Shown here one piece after another: positions 1 through 7,897 of a stretch of 20,361 nt of DNA. A model generated the notes under the pieces. The model was not told where the DNA came from, did not search any database, and worked only from the letters and a program-made list of their open reading frames with translations. Origin of the DNA: Gammaproteobacteria bacterium (lineage in GTDB: Bacteria > Pseudomonadota > Gammaproteobacteria > Eutrophobiales > Eutrophobiaceae); assembly GCA_018676275.1 (NCBI GenBank), contig JABHFC010000114.1:1-20361 (forward strand), in the 5' to 3' direction. Positions within the stretch are counted from its first letter, which is position 1, and each line of letters starts with the position of its first letter. The position numbers and the translations under genes are program-made.

Positions 1-94
1 ACTGAATGAAACCAATTATGTATATACAGAAATCTTACAGTTTTTTAAAAAACGGGACTTAATCAGAGGTTCCTTAGGGTAATAGTAAAAAAAT

Positions 95-112
95 GTTACT
101 GTAAGCAGTAAC
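95..112. repeat. Perfect 7-bp hairpin upstream of accA
   Basis: GTTACTG (95-101) and CAGTAAC (106-112) are perfect inverted repeats around a 4-base loop TAAG. On the plus strand the stem is followed by TTGAAAGC, not a T-run. On the minus strand it is followed by A then seven Ts (positions 93-87), which is the form of an intrinsic terminator pointing leftwards. No minus-strand gene is visible that would need it. It could equally be a regulatory palindrome or leader hairpin 50 bases upstream of accA. The inverted repeat is seen directly; its role is inferred. Confidence 0.5.
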
Positions 113-161
113 TTGAAAGCGAATCATTACAGAGACAAACACAAGTGCGGCAGAGCAGATT

Positions 162-1109
162 ATGAATTTTCTTGATTTTGAACAGCCTATTGCGGAGCTG
201 GAAGCTAAAATAGAAGAATTACGATATGTTGGCGACGACAGCGATATAAACATCAGTGAGGAAGTTTCCAAGCTGGAAAAGCGTAGTGGAGAACTGACTG
301 ACTCAATATTTTCGTCGTTAAACCCCTGGCAGGTATCGCAAGTAGCCAGACATCCACATCGACCCTATACCCTGGATTATATTGAACGTATTTTTTCGGA
401 TTTCCATGAATTACATGGGGAACGGCATTTTGGGGACGATCCCGCTATTGTCGCCGGTATTGCACGCCTTGACGGCTTACCAGTCGCTATTATTGGTCAT
501 CAGAAGGGTCGGGATATAAAAGAAAGAATTGAAAGAAATTATGGAATGCCTAAACCGGAAGGTTATCGTAAAGCTTTGCGCATAATGCAGCTGGCCGAAC
601 GATTCAAATTACCGGTAATTACACTTATGGATACGCCAGGTGCTTATCCAGGTATTGGTGCGGAAGAACGAGGACAGAGCGAAGCTATTGCACGGAATTT
701 GCTAGTAATGTCAGAACTGAAGACGCCTATTGTATCCGTTGTTATAGGTGAAGGCGGTTCCGGAGGTGCTCTCGCGATTGGTGTTACCGATAACTTGATG
801 ATTTTGCAGTACAGCACCTATTCCGTTATTTCGCCGGAGGGTTGCGCTTCCATACTTTGGAAGAGTGCAGATAAGGCAGCCGATGCAGCTGAAGCTATGG
901 GCATCACAGCCGAACGTCTACAGCAGGCAGGCGTTGTTGATAAAATAATTCCGGAACCATTGGGAGGGGCGCATAGAGACTATGAAACCATTGCAGCAAG
1001 TGTAAAATCTGAACTCAAGAATAGTCTGAATGAATTACGAAAATTGAGCATTGAAGATTTACTTGCTCAACGCTATGCGAAGTTAAGATCTTTCGGTAAT
1101 TATCAATAA
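162..1109 (+). CDS. accA: Acetyl-CoA carboxylase carboxyltransferase, alpha subunit
   Basis: This is the alpha subunit of the carboxyltransferase half of acetyl-CoA carboxylase. With AccD (zinc-binding beta subunit, not in the window) it moves the carboxyl group from carboxy-biotin on AccB to acetyl-CoA, giving malonyl-CoA for fatty acid synthesis in the cytoplasm. The 315 residues match the usual bacterial length (about 315-320). The N-terminal MNFLDFEQPIAELEAKI helix is typical. The crotonase-like core carries the family signatures HGERHFGDD (about residue 85), KGRDIKER, GMPKPEGYRKA, DTPGAYPGIGAEERGQ and GEGGSGGALAIG. The ATG at 162 has an AGAG Shine-Dalgarno-like stretch about 7 bases upstream. 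In many gammaproteobacteria accA lies between dnaE and tilS; tilS follows here, but the bases upstream do not read as a dnaE end. No damage or odd composition is seen. Confidence 0.97.
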   Translation: MNFLDFEQPIAELEAKIEELRYVGDDSDINISEEVSKLEKRSGELTDSIFSSLNPWQVSQVARHPHRPYTLDYIERIFSDFHELHGERHFGDDPAIVAGIARLDGLPVAIIGHQKGRDIKERIERNYGMPKPEGYRKALRIMQLAERFKLPVITLMDTPGAYPGIGAEERGQSEAIARNLLVMSELKTPIVSVVIGEGGSGGALAIGVTDNLMILQYSTYSVISPEGCASILWKSADKAADAAEAMGITAERLQQAGVVDKIIPEPLGGAHRDYETIAASVKSELKNSLNELRKLSIEDLLAQRYAKLRSFGNYQ

Positions 1110-1169
1110 AACCGGATTTAGTTTAAGAAGTAATATCCAATATCACTGACAAATTCTGAACAATCACGT

Positions 1170-2522
1170 TTGAAATCCTCCTCGTTCTCAGCAGACAATC
1201 TGCTAGCCAAGCTGAATACTCTATCTGTAGCTGGGCAATATTATGTTGCCTACAGTGGTGGACTTGATTCACATGTTCTATTACATGCTTTGCATTCGCT
1301 TAGATCAGAACTATCTACGGAAATTTACGCTCTGCATGTTAATCATGGGATAAACAAGGAAGCCGGCGAGTGGGTCTTACACTGTGAACAAACATGTAAG
1401 AATCTCGACATCGAATTAATAGTTCTGAATATCGGAGAGTCCCATCCACTGGGAGAAAGTCTGGAAGCATGGGCAAGGCAAAAACGGTATTCCTTGTTTG
1501 CGACGAAACTTGATACGGAAGACATGTTATTAACTGCACATCATCAAGATGATCAGGCAGAGACACTTTTGTTGCAATTATCCCGAGGTGCTGGAGTAAA
1601 AGGTCTCGCAGCTATGCCATTCCTGAGGAACCGTGACGGAATGTCGCATGCACGACCGCTGCTAAATTTCAGTCGTGAACAATTACTTGAATATGCAAAA
1701 TTGCATAAGCTCCAGTGGATCGAAGATGGAAGTAATGATGATCTCGGTATTGATCGTAATTTTTTCAGGCATGAAATATTACCCGAGTTGCAACAACGCT
1801 GGCCAAACATTGCAGAAACTCTGTGCAGAGCTGCAAGTCATCAGGCTGAAGCAATGACAATACTGGACGAATCTGCTGAAACGGATCTTCAGAATTGCCT
1901 TACTCAGGCTGAAAACTGTCTGGATATTGAAAAATTGCTCTTGCTTTCCTCTGCGCGTCAGGCAAATTCGATTCGACATTGGCTACGACAATTGTCACTT
2001 CCAATACCCGATACCAGACTCATGCAGGAAATACTGAACAAATTGTTACCGGCCAAAATTGATGCCGAACCTTTAGTCAGGTGGCCGGGGACTGAAATCA
2101 GGCGATATCAGCAACATTTATATGCATCAGAGCCTTTTCCAGTTCACGACAATAAAGTGAAGCTCGACTGGAATTTAAACGCCGTGTGCGAACTTGGTGA
2201 TGGTGTTTTAAGAGCCAGTCTCGGGCATGGTCCCGGAATCAAGACCGATATTTGCCGCGATAATCAGGTTCAGATTCGTTATCGTCGGGGTGGTGAAAAA
2301 ATCAAGTTGTTCAACAAGAAACATCATCAAGAGCTAAAAAAGCTGTTTCAGGAAACAGGTATTCCGCCCTGGATACGGGATCGTATACCTTTGCTTTATA
2401 AGGACGATAAATTAATTGCAGTAGCGAATTTATGGATTGATGTGGCGGCCTGTAGTACAGATGATGAAACTGCATGGCAGATTGACTGGAACTGGTCGAA
2501 TTGGCAAAACTCCAATATTTGA
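1170..2522 (+). CDS. tilS: tRNA(Ile)-lysidine synthetase
   Basis: TilS is an ATP-dependent enzyme that attaches lysine to C34 of the CAU-anticodon tRNA-Ile, so that the tRNA reads AUA and accepts isoleucine. The N-type ATP pyrophosphatase P-loop is SGGLDS at residues 29-34. The HVNHGI and HHQDDQAETLLLQLSRGAGVKGL blocks (about residues 57-62 and 122-145) are family hallmarks. The C-terminal RNA-binding TilS domain is visible at about residues 365-430 (IRYRRGGEKI, PPWIRDRIPLLY). At 450 residues it is close to the E. coli protein (432). The start is TTG at 1170 without a clear Shine-Dalgarno sequence; a stop at 1131-1133 bounds the frame upstream and no ATG or GTG precedes the P-loop, so TTG is the best choice. 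It follows accA by 60 bases in the order common in gammaproteobacteria. Confidence 0.95.
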   Translation: MKSSSFSADNLLAKLNTLSVAGQYYVAYSGGLDSHVLLHALHSLRSELSTEIYALHVNHGINKEAGEWVLHCEQTCKNLDIELIVLNIGESHPLGESLEAWARQKRYSLFATKLDTEDMLLTAHHQDDQAETLLLQLSRGAGVKGLAAMPFLRNRDGMSHARPLLNFSREQLLEYAKLHKLQWIEDGSNDDLGIDRNFFRHEILPELQQRWPNIAETLCRAASHQAEAMTILDESAETDLQNCLTQAENCLDIEKLLLLSSARQANSIRHWLRQLSLPIPDTRLMQEILNKLLPAKIDAEPLVRWPGTEIRRYQQHLYASEPFPVHDNKVKLDWNLNAVCELGDGVLRASLGHGPGIKTDICRDNQVQIRYRRGGEKIKLFNKKHHQELKKLFQETGIPPWIRDRIPLLYKDDKLIAVANLWIDVAACSTDDETAWQIDWNWSNWQNSNI

Positions 2523-2529
2523 GAAAAAA

Positions 2530-3336
2530 ATGGCAATTAATATTTTCGAAGCTGCAAAAAACTGTTTGGAAGAGAGCAATCTTGAGAGAAAAATTCAACT
2601 TTCAAAAGAAACGGCTAAACGCGCAAAGCAGGCTTACGTAATAGAAAAATTGGCAGACTGGACTGAGCCGAAAGTAGGAAGACCAATTAAACCAGCACTA
2701 GTATCTCCCCATGCATTACCAAAGCGCGGAATTGGCACTGAACAGGGTAAATATTCATTGATTCACGCAATCGCACATATTGAATTTAATGCGATCAATC
2801 TCGCCTTTGATGCCATCTATCGATTTCAGGATATGCCCGAAGAGTATTATTGGGACTGGTTACAGGTAGCAGGGGAAGAAACAAATCACTTCATATTATT
2901 ACGCAGACATCTTAATAATGGCAATTATGAATACGGAGATTTTGAAGCCCATAATGGTTTATGGGATATGGCGAAGCAAACAGCAAATGATGCCCTGGAC
3001 AGGATGGCAATCATACCCAGGGTGCTTGAAGCACGAGGTCTGGATGTAACGCCGGCGATGATAAAGAAATTTGCTCATATAGGTGAAACTGGGATTGTGT
3101 CAACACTTGAAACAATTTACGAAGAAGAAGTTGGCCACGTTTTTATTGGTAACCGCTGGTTCCGATATCTATGCGAACAACGCGGCTTGATAGCGGAACA
3201 GACTTTTCTTGAGCTTGTCAGACATTATAAACTTGATGATTTCAGAGGGGGGTTTAATAAAGTTGGTCGAAAAGAAGCAGGCTTTAGCGAAGAAGAGCTG
3301 GAATATATGGAAAACAAATTTGTTAATGCATATTAA
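2530..3336 (+). CDS. DUF455 family ferritin-like protein
   Basis: This 268-residue protein matches the DUF455/COG2833 family, which belongs to the ferritin-like four-helix superfamily; no biochemical role is established that I can state. The likely metal ligands are visible in order: H79, H83 and E85 (HAIAHIE), E116/E117 with H120 (EETNH), and E200 with H203 (EEVGH), consistent with a carboxylate-bridged di-metal site. The frame stays open upstream to 2437, inside tilS. I place the start at ATG 2530, 7 bases after the tilS stop, because the family-like sequence MAINIFEAAKNCL begins there; a short GAG at 2521-2523 may serve as ribosome site. Tight spacing suggests cotranscription with tilS and the next gene. 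Distant kinship with the MiaE tRNA hydroxylase fold is possible but not shown. Confidence 0.88.
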   Translation: MAINIFEAAKNCLEESNLERKIQLSKETAKRAKQAYVIEKLADWTEPKVGRPIKPALVSPHALPKRGIGTEQGKYSLIHAIAHIEFNAINLAFDAIYRFQDMPEEYYWDWLQVAGEETNHFILLRRHLNNGNYEYGDFEAHNGLWDMAKQTANDALDRMAIIPRVLEARGLDVTPAMIKKFAHIGETGIVSTLETIYEEEVGHVFIGNRWFRYLCEQRGLIAEQTFLELVRHYKLDDFRGGFNKVGRKEAGFSEEELEYMENKFVNAY

Positions 3337-3345
3337 GGAATGAAG

Positions 3346-3942
3346 ATGAGATCTGATTTTGAAGATACATTTGCCCTGCAACGATTGTATGAAAAATGGG
3401 TGGTTAAAGAAGAGTGGCTTGTAAATGAAGAAGCCATACCATTGCTACTTGGAACCGACCCGACAACTGATTTTTTGACTTCAGAATATAAACAACTACA
3501 AAACCGAATTCAGACGGCGATTTCAGAGGGTGATATAAAGACGGTGACAGGCAGCACAGAAACTTCAGATCATATCAAGGTGCAACCAGCTATTATTTAT
3601 CAGTGGGCGATGACAAACAGATTGACGCTGCCTATGGAGCTGATCAATTTGATGGAGTTCGTATTAAAAACGGTATTGTTAAATGAACCAGAACCGGATT
3701 CACAAAATGAGTCCGGGTTGTTATCGGAAAACAATGATGCTCAACAGCTATTAGGAGCCTGCTTTGCAATTGCAGCCAGTTTCCCGGAAGAATGCAAGAA
3801 TAGTCGAGGAGTGGTAAAAACGGAACGAGTATTACGCTTGCTTGATGAACATTCCGATAGACTTTTTGATGGTCAACTGCCTGCATTGTCTTCTACGGTG
3901 ATTCGCGACCTTGTAAATCACTGGGTGCAGAAACTGAAATAG
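3346..3942 (+). CDS. Conserved-looking hypothetical protein, unrecognised
   Basis: I do not recognise this 198-residue protein. It has no signal peptide, no membrane helix and no cysteine-rich motif, and it is predicted to be soluble and mostly helical, with an acidic low-complexity stretch near the middle (EPEPDSQNESG). The frame also has an ATG at 3340, but AAGGA at 3335-3339 abuts that codon; it sits an ideal 6 bases from ATG 3346, so 3346 is preferred. The gene begins 9 bases after the DUF455 stop and is almost certainly cotranscribed with it, so it may act with that ferritin-like protein. It ends 23 bases from the convergent VWA-FHA gene. The coding call rests on good Shine-Dalgarno placement, operon spacing and a long frame in plausible codons. 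Confidence 0.75.
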   Translation: MRSDFEDTFALQRLYEKWVVKEEWLVNEEAIPLLLGTDPTTDFLTSEYKQLQNRIQTAISEGDIKTVTGSTETSDHIKVQPAIIYQWAMTNRLTLPMELINLMEFVLKTVLLNEPEPDSQNESGLLSENNDAQQLLGACFAIAASFPEECKNSRGVVKTERVLRLLDEHSDRLFDGQLPALSSTVIRDLVNHWVQKLK

Positions 3943-3965
3943 ATAAGGGAAAAATCTAATACGTG

Positions 3966-5459
3966 CTAATGCGCAGGCATTTTGGTTTTTTGTATAGAGG
4001 TATTTTCTTCAAGTTGGTAATCTTCTGCATACTTTGTAAATCGTAAATAAATATCCCCTATCTCAAGGATGTCACCTTCCTGTATTTTCTGGTTTAAAAC
4101 TTGTTCTTCATTTACATAAACACCGTTTAATGACTTCATGTCCATAATGTAGAAATCACCATTCTTATCACGATGTATTTCAGCATGCAGCCTGGATATA
4201 GAATTATCATCAAGTGTTAATTCATTGTCCTGGCTACGCCCAATTCGCCATGTTGTACTAAGGATCGGATAACGAATGGAGTTATCTTCTTGTGAAACAA
4301 GATATGCAAATGGCTTTACTTGTTCTCGGATGCTATTTGCAAAAACATTTTTGTCGGGTTGTTTTCTATAAATCAGTATGAGTGTTATTAATGCTACTGA
4401 GAAAAGAAACACAAGCGCGATTGGCAAGCCATACCACAACCAAAAATTAATTTTTTCCGGTTCACTCTCGGGGGCAACCATTTTTATAGTCGTTTGTATC
4501 GGTTCCGCTGGAGATATATTCACGGGGGAGCCGGGAGGAGGGATAGCAATTACCGGGGATAGGGAAACAGGAACCTTTATATTTATATTTCCGATGTCTG
4601 TTTTGAATTCCAATGTGATTTTAGTTATAGAAAGCCTGGCTGTTTCAGCAAGCTCGGTAATATCAACAACAAAATCTTTACCAGCATCAATATTTCTAAA
4701 GGGTTTACGATAAAATTTTTCGTTTAAATCAAAGTTACTATTTGCTTCAGTAAAACTTCCGCCGGTCTCTTCGCTCAAACGGCGCAAAGTTTGCAATGCG
4801 ACGGATAGGGATACGGAACGGGGAAAACCAATACTGTTTATGACAATTCCCTTTCTTCGGGCAGCTTTGACTACATCGGAATGAAAATAAGCCTTGTCTT
4901 CTGCCTGTCCATCCGAAAAAAGAAAGATAGCTTTACGACTGGCATTGGTGCGAGATAGTTTTTCTATAGTTAATAGCAGGTTGCGATAAAGTTCAGTAGT
5001 ACGTCCTTCCGCCTTGATATCTTTTGCTGATGCTATTAATTGCTTTTTACTGGAACCAATGGGTACAAGGATACGAAGTTTTTTATCAAAGGTGGCAAGT
5101 CCCAGTCTGTGTGAGTTATTACTTGTATTGACCAGAGTTTTTATTTGTTGAATATTTTTATTAATTACATTTTGTCTACCAGGGTCACTGGTGTCGATAA
5201 GAAAAAATATCGCACTGAAATTGGCACTCTTATTTTGCACTTCTTCCACCGGCATTTCCAAATTACGGGAGAGTGCGCGAATATTACTTACTGAACCTGG
5301 AAATAATGGTCGATAATGACATTCAAGCTGTATGTCTAACTGCTCACAGCGAATGTCTAATTCAGCAGTTAGCTCCTGCCAGGCATTTATCGAAGAACTA
5401 AAAGAGCAAAATACGATAAAAGCTGTTAGAAAATGAACGATAGAATGTCTGGAGAACAT
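3966..5459 (-). CDS. Periplasmic VWA - transmembrane - cytoplasmic FHA protein
   Basis: The 497-residue protein reads as a signal/anchor segment (1-26), a von Willebrand factor A domain (about 82-245), a proline-rich linker (about 302-335), one strong membrane helix (339-364) and a C-terminal forkhead-associated domain (about 402-475). This places VWA in the periplasm and FHA in the cytoplasm. The VWA MIDAS is only partly standard: the strand ends in D89-T-S91-D-P93, where DxSxS is expected, while T154/T155 and D183 (FSDG) fit the other metal positions. The FHA domain keeps the phosphothreonine-binding landmarks GRS (407-409), SxxH (S422, H425) and SLNG (443-446). It is the last gene of the minus-strand operon; its ATG at 5459 abuts the preceding stop codon, so translation is probably coupled. 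VWA would bind a periplasmic partner and FHA a phosphothreonine protein; both partners are unknown. Confidence 0.85.
   Translation of the reverse strand: MFSRHSIVHFLTAFIVFCSFSSSINAWQELTAELDIRCEQLDIQLECHYRPLFPGSVSNIRALSRNLEMPVEEVQNKSANFSAIFFLIDTSDPGRQNVINKNIQQIKTLVNTSNNSHRLGLATFDKKLRILVPIGSSKKQLIASAKDIKAEGRTTELYRNLLLTIEKLSRTNASRKAIFLFSDGQAEDKAYFHSDVVKAARRKGIVINSIGFPRSVSLSVALQTLRRLSEETGGSFTEANSNFDLNEKFYRKPFRNIDAGKDFVVDITELAETARLSITKITLEFKTDIGNINIKVPVSLSPVIAIPPPGSPVNISPAEPIQTTIKMVAPESEPEKINFWLWYGLPIALVFLFSVALITLILIYRKQPDKNVFANSIREQVKPFAYLVSQEDNSIRYPILSTTWRIGRSQDNELTLDDNSISRLHAEIHRDKNGDFYIMDMKSLNGVYVNEEQVLNQKIQEGDILEIGDIYLRFTKYAEDYQLEENTSIQKTKMPAH
3968..3991 (+). terminator. Weak candidate intrinsic terminator
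   Basis: AATGC (3968-3972) and GCATT (3977-3981) can form a 5-bp stem with a GCAG loop, followed by TTGG and six Ts. It lies 26 bases after the stop of the 198-residue gene, inside the 3' end of the convergent VWA-FHA gene. The stem is short and the U-tract is interrupted, so strength is doubtful. Confidence 0.3.
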
Positions 5460-5981
5460 TTACTTATCTGGTATTAGCGGATCGGGTAGATCATAGAAAT
5501 CAATGTTTATCGACTCCTGACCCATTTTGGAAGAGTCTTCAACCTCCACCATATTCATTTCATCAATTTCTTCAAATTCTCCCAGTAGTGGCACACCCTT
5601 ATTTAATTTTGCTTTTGCCGCTACGATTTTCTCGTAGAAATTATTGGAATAGGGAAACACGTAGGCACGTGGCGGCGTGTTTTTGCTCAGATCTTTAATA
5701 TGTGAAAGCCATAGGTAAATAGCACCATCATCACCGGTGATCTTATTCGGTTGTTGAACATGAGCCGCGATCAATCGGAAATTACCGGGAGGGGACTCTT
5801 CCGTGGGCCATCCCAAAAGAGGGGCGAAAGACAGGTAGGTGACCACATAAAAGACAGTTGTAATGAAAATCGCCCCCGCTTTTACCTGCCAGGACCATTT
5901 AGAATACAAATTGATACTCAACAAAAGTATTGCGATCAAAATATAGGCTGCTATCAACCCAGAAACACTTAATGTAACCAC
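5460..5981 (-). CDS. Two-helix membrane protein of the motor-like operon, unrecognised
   Basis: I do not recognise a family. The 173 residues open with two hydrophobic helices (about 5-24 and 32-54) and continue as a soluble, acidic domain of about 115 residues with no cysteines and the ending YDLPDPLIPDK. If both helices span the membrane the N- and C-termini are on the same side; the side is not clear. The start is GTG at 5981, supported by GAGGGGG at 5993-5987 with 5 bases between. The gene lies 21 bases after the ExbD-like gene and directly abuts the VWA-FHA gene, so it is probably a structural part of the same complex. Good ribosome site and operon packing support it as real coding sequence. 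Confidence 0.75.
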   Translation of the reverse strand: MVTLSVSGLIAAYILIAILLLSINLYSKWSWQVKAGAIFITTVFYVVTYLSFAPLLGWPTEESPPGNFRLIAAHVQQPNKITGDDGAIYLWLSHIKDLSKNTPPRAYVFPYSNNFYEKIVAAKAKLNKGVPLLGEFEEIDEMNMVEVEDSSKMGQESINIDFYDLPDPLIPDK

Positions 5982-6002
5982 ACAAACCCCCTCGCTATTT
6001 TA

Positions 6003-6596
6003 TTACCCAATGGATACAAGCTTTTTAGGTAAGAAATTAATATTTGATACCTCACCATCAGAAGTAATCCTGAATCGCAAAGCTGTTTTTTCATCACCCG
6101 ACTGTTCCAGCATGACCGTACCATAATATACAACTTCGAGTTTTGGATTGACTTTAACAAGACGAATATTTACCTCGACAGCCTTTTGTGTTTCAGAAGC
6201 ATAGTAATGAAGATTAACTATATATTCACCCTGAACGACACCTCGCAATGTTACTACTTCCTGATTCAATGGATTTTCTATTTCTTCACCATTTACCGTA
6301 ATTGTATCGTTCAATCGTCCTCTATCATCTCGGTCAAGATGTAAAAGATCTGCTTCCGGGCTTCTAAACCAGATTATTTTGCCATCCGGATCTTCTACCC
6401 ATGTATCAATATCATCGGGGCTATTGTCTTCCCAGGTAACTGTCAAAATATATTCTGCTTTCGGATCGATTATGCCGGATTTAGCATCAGGATTCATAAA
6501 CATGATGGCGACAAGAAATAGAAAGGTAAAACCAAGCAGGGCATTAAATAAAAGATCTGTAAAGGGATCTGATTCCGAACGTCGACGGGTGTACAT
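6003..6596 (-). CDS. ExbD/TolR/MotB-like one-helix protein with beta-rich periplasmic domain
   Basis: The N-terminus of this 197-residue protein copies the layout of ExbD/TolR: a short basic cytoplasmic tail, then PFTDLLFNALLGFTFLFLVA (residues 11-30), where D14 sits at the position of the ion-carrying Asp of ExbD (PFIDV) and TolR (PLLDV). After one membrane helix (about 12-34) comes a periplasmic domain of about 150 residues that is not the ExbD/TolR fold or an OmpA peptidoglycan domain by eye. It is beta-rich, with VTWEDNSPDDIDTWVEDPDG, which loosely resembles DUF2135-type domains. The gene starts 4 bases after the stop of the ExbB/MotA-like gene and lacks its own Shine-Dalgarno sequence, so coupled translation is likely. 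It is most likely the stator-shaft partner of that channel. The domain assignment beyond the helix is tentative. Confidence 0.8.
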   Translation of the reverse strand: MYTRRRSESDPFTDLLFNALLGFTFLFLVAIMFMNPDAKSGIIDPKAEYILTVTWEDNSPDDIDTWVEDPDGKIIWFRSPEADLLHLDRDDRGRLNDTITVNGEEIENPLNQEVVTLRGVVQGEYIVNLHYYASETQKAVEVNIRLVKVNPKLEVVYYGTVMLEQSGDEKTALRFRITSDGEVSNINFLPKKLVSIG

Positions 6597-6600
6597 TGGG

Positions 6601-7353
6601 CTAAACTGTCGACTTTATTTTTGGCAGCACGTAAACACTACTAAGATGCTTGGCTGTTTCAATAAGATCGTCAGCACCTCTATCCAGCATATGGTATTGG
6701 GCGCCTGCCAGTATGCTACAAACCAGTCCGGCAAAGGTAGTATACAACGCAGTTCCCATACCGGAACTCATTTGAGTAAGAATATTCTGAATTGCATTGA
6801 GATCAATTTCAGTGATATCTGCAACACTGGCAAGCATTAATACGAAGCCAATTATGGTACCCAGCAAACCCAATTTGACCATGATGTCGGCAACAAACCA
6901 TCCCATATCATGTGGTTTTTTCAGTCGTGATTCATAGACATCCAGCAAGTCACCATTATGCTTATTTGATTCATTGTTATCGTTGTTATATTCATGAGTT
7001 GTTTTGTATATCAGATCGTGCAGGTAATCACTTAGCACTGATTCTGGTAAGACATGGCTCCCATTTACATGTACCCGACCATCACTCAGATGTATGTCGA
7101 GATCTGATTCATTCTGAATTAAATTTTGTATCTTTTGGGTTGCATTTAACTGACTGGAAATAAAATAGACGCGTAAAATACAATGAAAGGTAATGATGAT
7201 GTAGAGCAAAGTGATGGCCCATGAAATCCTGCTTTTGTCACCCATATATAATAGAGCAAGAATGTTTTCATGCCAGGAAGCAAATAATGCAAAAATAATC
7301 AAGCCGGTGAATATTAACCAGACCAAAAACAAATGATGTGTATCTTTTTCCAA
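6601..7353 (-). CDS. ExbB/TolQ/MotA-family ion channel subunit
   Basis: This is a channel subunit of the kind that couples proton or sodium flow to movement of a one-helix partner. Counting from the first possible codon, TTG 7371 (256 residues), membrane helices lie near 13-31, 50-70, 157-183 and 203-225, with a soluble loop of about 80 residues between the second and third. The family core is clear: KLGLLGTIIGFVLML (166-180) and SGMGTALYTTFAGLV (203-217). I prefer TTG 7353 (250 residues), because GAGGA at 7365-7361 lies 7 bases before it while TTG 7371 has no ribosome site. It is placed directly before its ExbD-like partner, as in exbBD, tolQR and motAB. No TonB, TolA or flagellar gene is nearby, so it is not one of the standard motors. 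Confidence 0.88.
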   Translation of the reverse strand: MEKDTHHLFLVWLIFTGLIIFALFASWHENILALLYMGDKSRISWAITLLYIIITFHCILRVYFISSQLNATQKIQNLIQNESDLDIHLSDGRVHVNGSHVLPESVLSDYLHDLIYKTTHEYNNDNNESNKHNGDLLDVYESRLKKPHDMGWFVADIMVKLGLLGTIIGFVLMLASVADITEIDLNAIQNILTQMSSGMGTALYTTFAGLVCSILAGAQYHMLDRGADDLIETAKHLSSVYVLPKIKSTV

Positions 7354-7389
7354 GCTAGTGTCCTCAGTCAATTTTATTGAACTACATTA

Positions 7390-7896
7390 CTACTCATCCA
7401 GTTCCGGCCAGTCAGTCGCTGAAAATTCTACAATCTCTTTCATCAAGTCATTAATCTCTCCGGTAACCGAATTCAGCGCTGGATTCGATTTCATATATGG
7501 GAGCAGGGCCGCAGTAATTATTCTACGTTCACCAACATCACGAATAATGAGTCTTTGGGGGCAGTAGCCGATGTACTCAGGAGCCAGTTCGAGCATCCTC
7601 TTTGCATGACTCAGATTACAAAACAATATCACCTCATAGTCTGGAAAGCCACTTTCACCACGTTCTCTTATGGCCTTTCCAATATGGAGACGATTGTTTA
7701 TTCGAAAGTTACGTTCAGTGATGGCGAACTCAGCATCATCCAGGATTTGAATAATGTTTTTATCGCTTGAACTTTCGGCAAATTCATTTTTACTTTCGCT
7801 ACAGCCTGACAGGCCGATAAAAATACAGCAGACTAAAAAAAAGTTAAAGAATTGAGAGAGAATAGTCTGCCGCCAAAAAATAAAAAAAACTGCCAT
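7390..7896 (-). CDS. DUF302-type lipoprotein
   Basis: From ATG 7896 the product has 168 residues. It opens with a hydrophobic export segment ending in the lipobox LSGC (Cys 32), so it should be a lipid-anchored envelope protein. The following domain (EVILFCNLSHAKRMLELAPEYIG, then RLIIRD, then ITAALLPYM) resembles the DUF302/TT1751-like fold, whose function is unknown to me. A longer reading from 7935 adds 13 residues but runs back over the upstream gene. ATG 7896 follows the upstream stop (7900-7898) by one base and puts the lipobox at a normal distance from the N-terminus. It sits between an L,D-transpeptidase and the ExbB/MotA-like gene and is probably cotranscribed with both. It may be an outer-membrane or periplasmic accessory to the motor-like complex; that is inference. 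Confidence 0.75.
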   Translation of the reverse strand: MAVFFIFWRQTILSQFFNFFLVCCIFIGLSGCSESKNEFAESSSDKNIIQILDDAEFAITERNFRINNRLHIGKAIRERGESGFPDYEVILFCNLSHAKRMLELAPEYIGYCPQRLIIRDVGERRIITAALLPYMKSNPALNSVTGEINDLMKEIVEFSATDWPELDE

Positions 7897-7897
7897 G

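Noticed and set aside
2..82. Frame open from the left edge to a TAA at 80-82, possibly the end of an upstream gene such as dnaE
   Set aside because: Only 26 codons, and the residues (ending KKRDLIRGSLG) do not look like a DnaE C-terminus; a run this long without a stop is easily met by chance.
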